Assembly (NCBI GenBank): GCA_934149075.1 | Contig: CAKPDR010000006.1 | Coordinates: 1 to 64,000, forward strand | DNA from: an uncultured Clostridia bacterium | Lineage (GTDB): Bacteria; Bacillota; Clostridia; TANB77; CAG-508 | Length of the DNA: 64,000 nt | Direction: 5' to 3' | Part shown: positions 60,303-64,000 of the stretch, piece by piece | Position numbering within the stretch: position 1 is the stretch's first letter | Layout: every line of letters begins with the position of its first letter | Made by a program: the position numbers and the translations under genes | The notes under the pieces: generated by a model | What the model was told of the DNA's origin: nothing | The model's input: the letters and a program-made list of their open reading frames with translations, nothing else | The model's database searches: none

Positions 60303-61226
60303 ATGTCAAAAACAGTATTAGAATTGAAAAATGTAAATAAAACATTTGGAAGAAGAAAAGTTATTGACAATATTAGTCTTGATGTTAAAGAGGGAGAAAT
60401 ATATGGTTTTTTAGGTCCAAATGGTTCTGGAAAAACTACAACAATCAAAATGATTTTAAGGCTTATAGATAGTGATTCAGGAGAAATTAAAGTAAATGGT
60501 TTTGATACCAAAAAACAATTTGAAAAAGCAATGGAATGTATAGGAGCTATAGTTGAAAATCCAGATATGTATAAATATATGTCAGGAATCGATAATTTAA
60601 AATTACATGCAAGAATAAGAAATATTGATGAGAAAAGAATTTATGAAGTTCTAGATATGGTAGAGCTTAAAGGCAGAGAAAAAGATAAAGTTGGTAAATA
60701 TTCATTAGGTATGAAACAAAGATTGGGCCTTGCGTTAACATTATTACATAGACCAAAAGTCTTGATATTAGATGAACCAACAAATGGATTAGATCCTGCG
60801 GGTATAAAAAAATTAAGAGATATTTTAAAAGAAATAGCACATAAAGAAGGAGTTGCAGTATTTGTATCATCACATATATTGTCAGAAATGCAATTAATGT
60901 GTGATAAGGTGGCAGTTATAGATAGTGGAAAAGTTGTAAAAATTGAAGAGATTACAAAACAAGAAGAAAAAATAGAAACAGTTGAAATAAAAGTTAAAAA
61001 TATAGAAACAGCAATGCAGGTAATACATGATAGATTTAGTGACTTAGATGCTAGACAAGATGGAAACATTATAGAAATTACACTTCCAACAGAGAATTTA
61101 CCTAAAGTTGTTAAAGAATTAGCTATTGCTGATACAGAAATAAAAGCAATTATACCAAAAGAGCATAGCTTGGAAGAGATATTTTTTGATGCAACAAAAG
61201 GAGGTAAAGATAATGAAAATATTTAG
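60303..61226 (+). CDS. ABC transporter ATP-binding protein (ABC-2 exporter type)
   Basis: ATPase of 307 aa. Walker A is GPNGSGKTTT near residue 40, signature LGMKQRLGLALTLL near 139, Walker B LILDEPTNGLDP near 160, and the H-loop SSHILSEM near 195. The C-terminal 90 residues include the regulatory domain typical of BcrA/CcmA-like exporters. AAGGGGG lies upstream. The permease gene starts inside its end (61213). Substrate is unknown; bacitracin- or lantibiotic-type exporters share this architecture. Confidence 0.94.
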   Translation: MSKTVLELKNVNKTFGRRKVIDNISLDVKEGEIYGFLGPNGSGKTTTIKMILRLIDSDSGEIKVNGFDTKKQFEKAMECIGAIVENPDMYKYMSGIDNLKLHARIRNIDEKRIYEVLDMVELKGREKDKVGKYSLGMKQRLGLALTLLHRPKVLILDEPTNGLDPAGIKKLRDILKEIAHKEGVAVFVSSHILSEMQLMCDKVAVIDSGKVVKIEEITKQEEKIETVEIKVKNIETAMQVIHDRFSDLDARQDGNIIEITLPTENLPKVVKELAIADTEIKAIIPKEHSLEEIFFDATKGGKDNENI

Positions 61227-62643
61227 GCTATTTATAGATGAAAATATAAAAACATGGAAAAAACTTTCAACAAAATTATTAATTATAGCTGTATTAATTT
61301 CTCTTGTAGGAGTACTTGGACTTACTAAACTTATGCAACATATGGATGAAAGAAATAAGATGTCAGTATATGTAACAGAAAATAATGACGAATATTTAAA
61401 AAGTGAGATAGATTATTTAAAAGAACAACTAAAAGATGAAAATTTAGACGAAGAAAGCAAAAAATCTATGCAAGCACAAATGGAACAATATGAAATGTAT
61501 TTACAATATGACATTCAATTATATGGAGATACCTGGAAAAATGATATTGTAAAAAGTATTGTAAAATTAAGAATGAATGGAAAAAATGATGAAGCAGAAA
61601 AATTGGTACAAATATTGAAAAATAATGATTATTCAGGATACATTGCAAATGAAAAGAAAATTTTAAAAGATGAATTAGATAACAAAGAAATAAAACAACA
61701 AGAGTATGATGATGAGATTCTAATATTAGAATTAAAAGAAGAATATCTAAAAGAAGATGAAGAAACATGGAAAAAGTCTATTATTAGAGAGATTCAAAAT
61801 AGTCAAAAAGGATTAAGGGAAGGAATTAGTTATAATAGTGGAAAATTATTGAAGGTTGAGGATAAACAAAAATTGGAAGAACTAATAACTATGGATAAAT
61901 ATAGATTAGAAAAAAATATAGAACCGATAGAAACAAGTTCAGATGAAAATTTCAGATTAAGATTTGAAATGTTAGCTCCAATGTTTGTAATTGCAGTAAT
62001 ATCAATTGTTACAGTAATAATCGCAGGTGGAACAATATCAACAGAAGTTTCTTCAGGGACAATTAAGTTTTGGGCATTAACACCTAATAAAAGATGGAAA
62101 ATCCTAACAGCCAAGTTATTATCAATATTATTTTACATAATAATTTTGACATTAGTAATGTCACTATTGAGTGTAGCATTTGCAAATATTTTCTTCAAAG
62201 GAAGTGGGGAAACATATTTATATATAAAAAATGGAGAGGTACAAGAAATAGGAAATACTTTATACACTGTTGAATTGTATTTTGCAAAAACAATACCAGT
62301 AGTTATTTTTGCATTATTTGCTGTAATGCTTTCTACAGTTACTAGAAATACAGCAGCTTCTGTAAGCATTAGTATGGCACTATATATGGGAAATGGTATT
62401 GTTATGATGATATTAAATCAATTTATAAAAAAGGATTGGATAAGATTTGTACCATTTAATAATTTGAACATTGCTGAAAAAATATTTACTAATTCAACTG
62501 ATTTGTCACAAATGCTACTAGATGGAACTGATACTTTTGCCAAGTCAACTTCTTTAGGTTTTTCTCTTTGTGTTTTGGGAGTATGTTCTATTCTTATGAT
62601 TGTGACTATGTATGATAGTTTTAATAAAAGAGATATAATTTAA
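61213..62643 (+). CDS. ABC-2 type permease with large extracytoplasmic insert
   Basis: Permease of 476 aa. The start at 61213 is chosen because GGAGGT lies 7-8 nt upstream and it overlaps the ATPase gene by 14 bp. One helix is at about residues 22-42. A strongly charged Glu/Lys coiled-coil insert of about 200 residues follows (SEIDYLKEQLKDENLDEESK and similar). Five or more C-terminal helices begin at MLAPMFVIAVISIVTVIIAG. The AGGTISTEVSSGTIKFWALTP segment is typical of ABC-2 permeases. The repeat copy D starts 7 bp after the stop. Confidence 0.9.
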   Translation: MKIFRLFIDENIKTWKKLSTKLLIIAVLISLVGVLGLTKLMQHMDERNKMSVYVTENNDEYLKSEIDYLKEQLKDENLDEESKKSMQAQMEQYEMYLQYDIQLYGDTWKNDIVKSIVKLRMNGKNDEAEKLVQILKNNDYSGYIANEKKILKDELDNKEIKQQEYDDEILILELKEEYLKEDEETWKKSIIREIQNSQKGLREGISYNSGKLLKVEDKQKLEELITMDKYRLEKNIEPIETSSDENFRLRFEMLAPMFVIAVISIVTVIIAGGTISTEVSSGTIKFWALTPNKRWKILTAKLLSILFYIIILTLVMSLLSVAFANIFFKGSGETYLYIKNGEVQEIGNTLYTVELYFAKTIPVVIFALFAVMLSTVTRNTAASVSISMALYMGNGIVMMILNQFIKKDWIRFVPFNNLNIAEKIFTNSTDLSQMLLDGTDTFAKSTSLGFSLCVLGVCSILMIVTMYDSFNKRDII

Positions 62644-62649
62644 AAAAAG

Positions 62650-62853
62650 TTACCAGTGGGGACACCCATGTTTGGTAAAAAAAGTTACCAGTAGGGACAC
62701 CCATTAATGGTAAAACTTAATATTTAAAATAGTTAATTAATAAATATGGTTGTATACATATTAATTAAATTAACATTTTAATATACGTTTTACCATTAAT
62801 GGGTGTCCCTACTGGTAACTTTTTTTACCAAACATGGGTGTCCCTACTGGTAA
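62650..62853. repeat. Composite GGGACACCC palindrome, copy D
   Basis: Left units TTACCAGTGGGGACACCC, ATGTTTGGTAA, then TTACCAGTAGGGACACCC, ATTAATGGTAA (62650-62713). An AT-rich linker of about 75 bp contains GTTAATTAATAAATATGGTT. Right units mirror the left (GTTTTACCATTAATGGGTGT, CCCTACTGGTAA, TTACCAAACATGGGTGTCCC, TACTGGTAA). Arms of about 68 bp are almost perfect. It fills most of the gap between the ABC permease and feoA. Confidence 0.94.
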
Positions 62854-62880
62854 CTTTTTTGTTTTCTCGACACAATTCTA

Positions 62881-62909
62881 TTGCTTTTTCATTTAGGAAT
62901 ATATATAAT
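62881..62909 (+). promoter_or_regulatory. SigA promoter of feoAB
   Basis: TTGCTT (62881-62886), 17-bp spacer, TATAAT (62904-62909). No clear Fur box was seen. Confidence 0.75.
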
Positions 62910-62949
62910 CTATAGCAAAAATGAATAAATTGAAAGGAAGAAAAATTAC

Positions 62950-63198
62950 ATGAAAAAAAGAGGAGAAAGGTGTAATATATCAGATTTAAAAGTAGGACAA
63001 AAAGCAATAGTATTAAAACTAAATGAAGAAAATAAAGTAATTAGAAGACATTTATTAGATATGGGAATTACAAGAGGAGTGGAAATTGAAATAAAAAAAA
63101 TAGCGCCTATGGGAGATCCAATTGATATAAGTTTGAGAGATTATGAATTATGTATCAGAAAAGAGGATCTTAGTAAAATTGAAGTTGAAGTAATATAA
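62950..63198 (+). CDS. feoA: Ferrous iron transport protein A
   Basis: Cytosolic SH3-like partner of FeoB, 82 aa. The family pattern CNISDLKVGQKAIVLKLN, then RRHLLDMGITRGVEIEI, and the closing GDPIDISLRDYELCIRKEDL is clear. GAAAGGAAG lies about 9 nt before the ATG. feoB follows 48 bp downstream, forming the usual feoAB operon for Fe2+ uptake. Confidence 0.95.
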   Translation: MKKRGERCNISDLKVGQKAIVLKLNEENKVIRRHLLDMGITRGVEIEIKKIAPMGDPIDISLRDYELCIRKEDLSKIEVEVI

Positions 63199-63246
63199 AT
63201 TTACGCCAAAAGAAATACAGAATTATAGAAGGGATTGATAATAGTT

Positions 63247-64000
63247 ATGAAAATTGCTTTAGTTGGAAATCAAAATAGTGGAAAAACAACACTATTTAAT
63301 GTATTAACAGGTATGAATGCTAAAATCGGAAATTGGCCAGGTGTAACAATAGAGAGAAAAACAGGAATAATAAAAGGGACAACTTATGAAATTACAGATT
63401 TACCGGGAATATATTCGCTTAGTCCATACAGTGTTGAAGAAGATGTTTCAAGAAAATTTATATTTGAAGAAAATCCTGATGTAATTATAAATATAGTTGA
63501 TAGTACATCACTTGAAAGAAGCCTATACTTAACAACTCAATTATTAGAGTTAGACTCAAAAGTAATTGTAGCATTAAATATGGTTGATATTTTAGAAAAA
63601 AAGGGTATAGCTATAAATGAACAAAAACTAGAGCAAATATTAGGAACAAAAGTTATAAAAATATCAGCATTGAAAGAGATAGGGATTGATGAGCTAATAA
63701 AAGAAATAACAATCCCAAAATCTTATAATAAATTATATATTTATGATGCAATAATGGAAAAAACAATACAACAAGTAGAAAATTTAATTCATTCAGAAAT
63801 GAACAATAAGCGATTTATTGCTGTAAAATTGCTTGAAGATGATAATAGATTTGAGGAGTTAAATACATCAAAAATAAAAAAAATACAACAAGATTTAGCC
63901 AACAATTATAATACTGATTTGGAAGAAATGGTTGCTACAGAAAGATATGAATTTATAGAACAAGCCAAAAAAGAAACAGTTAGTTATTTGAATTCAAATT
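63247..64000 (+). CDS. feoB: Ferrous iron transporter FeoB, 5 prime part (cut by the window end)
   Basis: The reading frame from the ATG at 63247 is open to the end of the window (about 251 codons). The GTPase domain shows G1 GNQNSGKTT near residue 7, G2 NWPGVTIERKTG, G3 DLPGIYSLSPYS, G4 NMVD and G5 ISALKEIG, typical of FeoB. The following S-domain helices begin, and the membrane channel lies beyond the window. GAAGGG lies upstream of the start. The protein imports Fe2+ with FeoA. Confidence 0.95.
   Translation, partial: MKIALVGNQNSGKTTLFNVLTGMNAKIGNWPGVTIERKTGIIKGTTYEITDLPGIYSLSPYSVEEDVSRKFIFEENPDVIINIVDSTSLERSLYLTTQLLELDSKVIVALNMVDILEKKGIAINEQKLEQILGTKVIKISALKEIGIDELIKEITIPKSYNKLYIYDAIMEKTIQQVENLIHSEMNNKRFIAVKLLEDDNRFEELNTSKIKKIQQDLANNYNTDLEEMVATERYEFIEQAKKETVSYLNSN

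Noticed and set aside
62754..62790. AT-rich linker of repeat D as a replication origin or attachment site
   Set aside because: No DnaA boxes or integrase gene nearby; it fits as the repeat linker.

Overview
The window looks like chromosomal DNA from an AT-rich, spore-forming member of the Bacillota, class Clostridia. The reasons are the very A/T-biased codon use, strong AGGAGG-type ribosome binding sites, TTGACA-17-TATAAT promoters, HrcA/CIRCE heat-shock control, a T-box leader, the sporulation genes gpr and spoVM, a PASTA-domain Ser/Thr kinase with its PP2C partner, and the Asp23/AmaP set. Most genes are on the + strand. Almost everything is core genome. No phage, insertion sequence, CRISPR array or rRNA was seen. 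The accessory signal lies in dispersed palindromic repeats and a few orphan genes.

Layout. 1-5.1 kb: rlmN, a small orphan gene, a 465-bp near-palindrome, then prpC-prkC. 5.1-8.7 kb: a TetR regulator, oleate hydratase and an orphan gene. 8.8-11.3 kb: an ECF sigma factor with a membrane-anchored beta-propeller protein. 11.4-12.2 kb (- strand): rpsI and rplM. 12.5-14.6 kb: a frameshifted lipid-polysaccharide flippase and hup. 14.7-17.7 kb: two very small genes, one of them spoVM (24 aa), a 60-aa gene and clpC. 17.7-20.6 kb: a small membrane gene, a CDF metal exporter and an SPFH/NfeD pair. 20.7-29.5 kb: murB, a divergent YvcK-like gene, a GH133 glucosidase, holA, a class A PBP, efp and a cysteine-rich coiled-coil gene. 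29.5-34.7 kb: hrcA-grpE-dnaK-dnaJ behind two CIRCE-like operators. 34.8-41.3 kb: an orphan gene, trpS-obg, an ArsP_2-type exporter, a VirD4-like ATPase and a basic orphan. 41.3-45.1 kb: tRNA-Glu(CTC), a yybP-ykoY (Mn2+) riboswitch, a P-type cation ATPase and a phosphodiesterase. 45.2-49.9 kb: 1-Cys peroxiredoxin, a HAM1-type pyrophosphatase, class I aldolase, scpB and proS. 49.9-55.8 kb: Asp23/AmaP/DUF2273, nusB, xseA, xseB, a divergent PAP2 gene and fhs. 55.8-58.9 kb: T-box, aspS and gpr. 59-64 kb: a DUF4116 gene, an orphan, an ABC exporter pair, feoA and a truncated feoB.

How the parts fit. Metal handling recurs: a CDF exporter, the ArsP_2 exporter, a riboswitch-controlled P-type ATPase and FeoAB. 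Translation and its control also recur: RlmN, S9/L13, EF-P, TrpRS, ProRS and AspRS. The AspRS leader has a T-box whose specifier loop shows overlapping GAA and AAC triplets, which suggests sensing of tRNA-Asn (and possibly tRNA-Glu) rather than tRNA-Asp.

Two repeat families run through the intergenic DNA. One has four composite palindromes built from a GGGACACCC/GGGTGTCCC unit bounded by TTACCA and TGGTAA. The other has five 31-bp palindromes centred on TGTACC-C/G-GGTACA. Several gene ends appear to be made from these repeats. The 465-bp palindrome between rlmN and prpC, the T-box specifier, and the tRNA/riboswitch/ATPase layout are the most interesting items.
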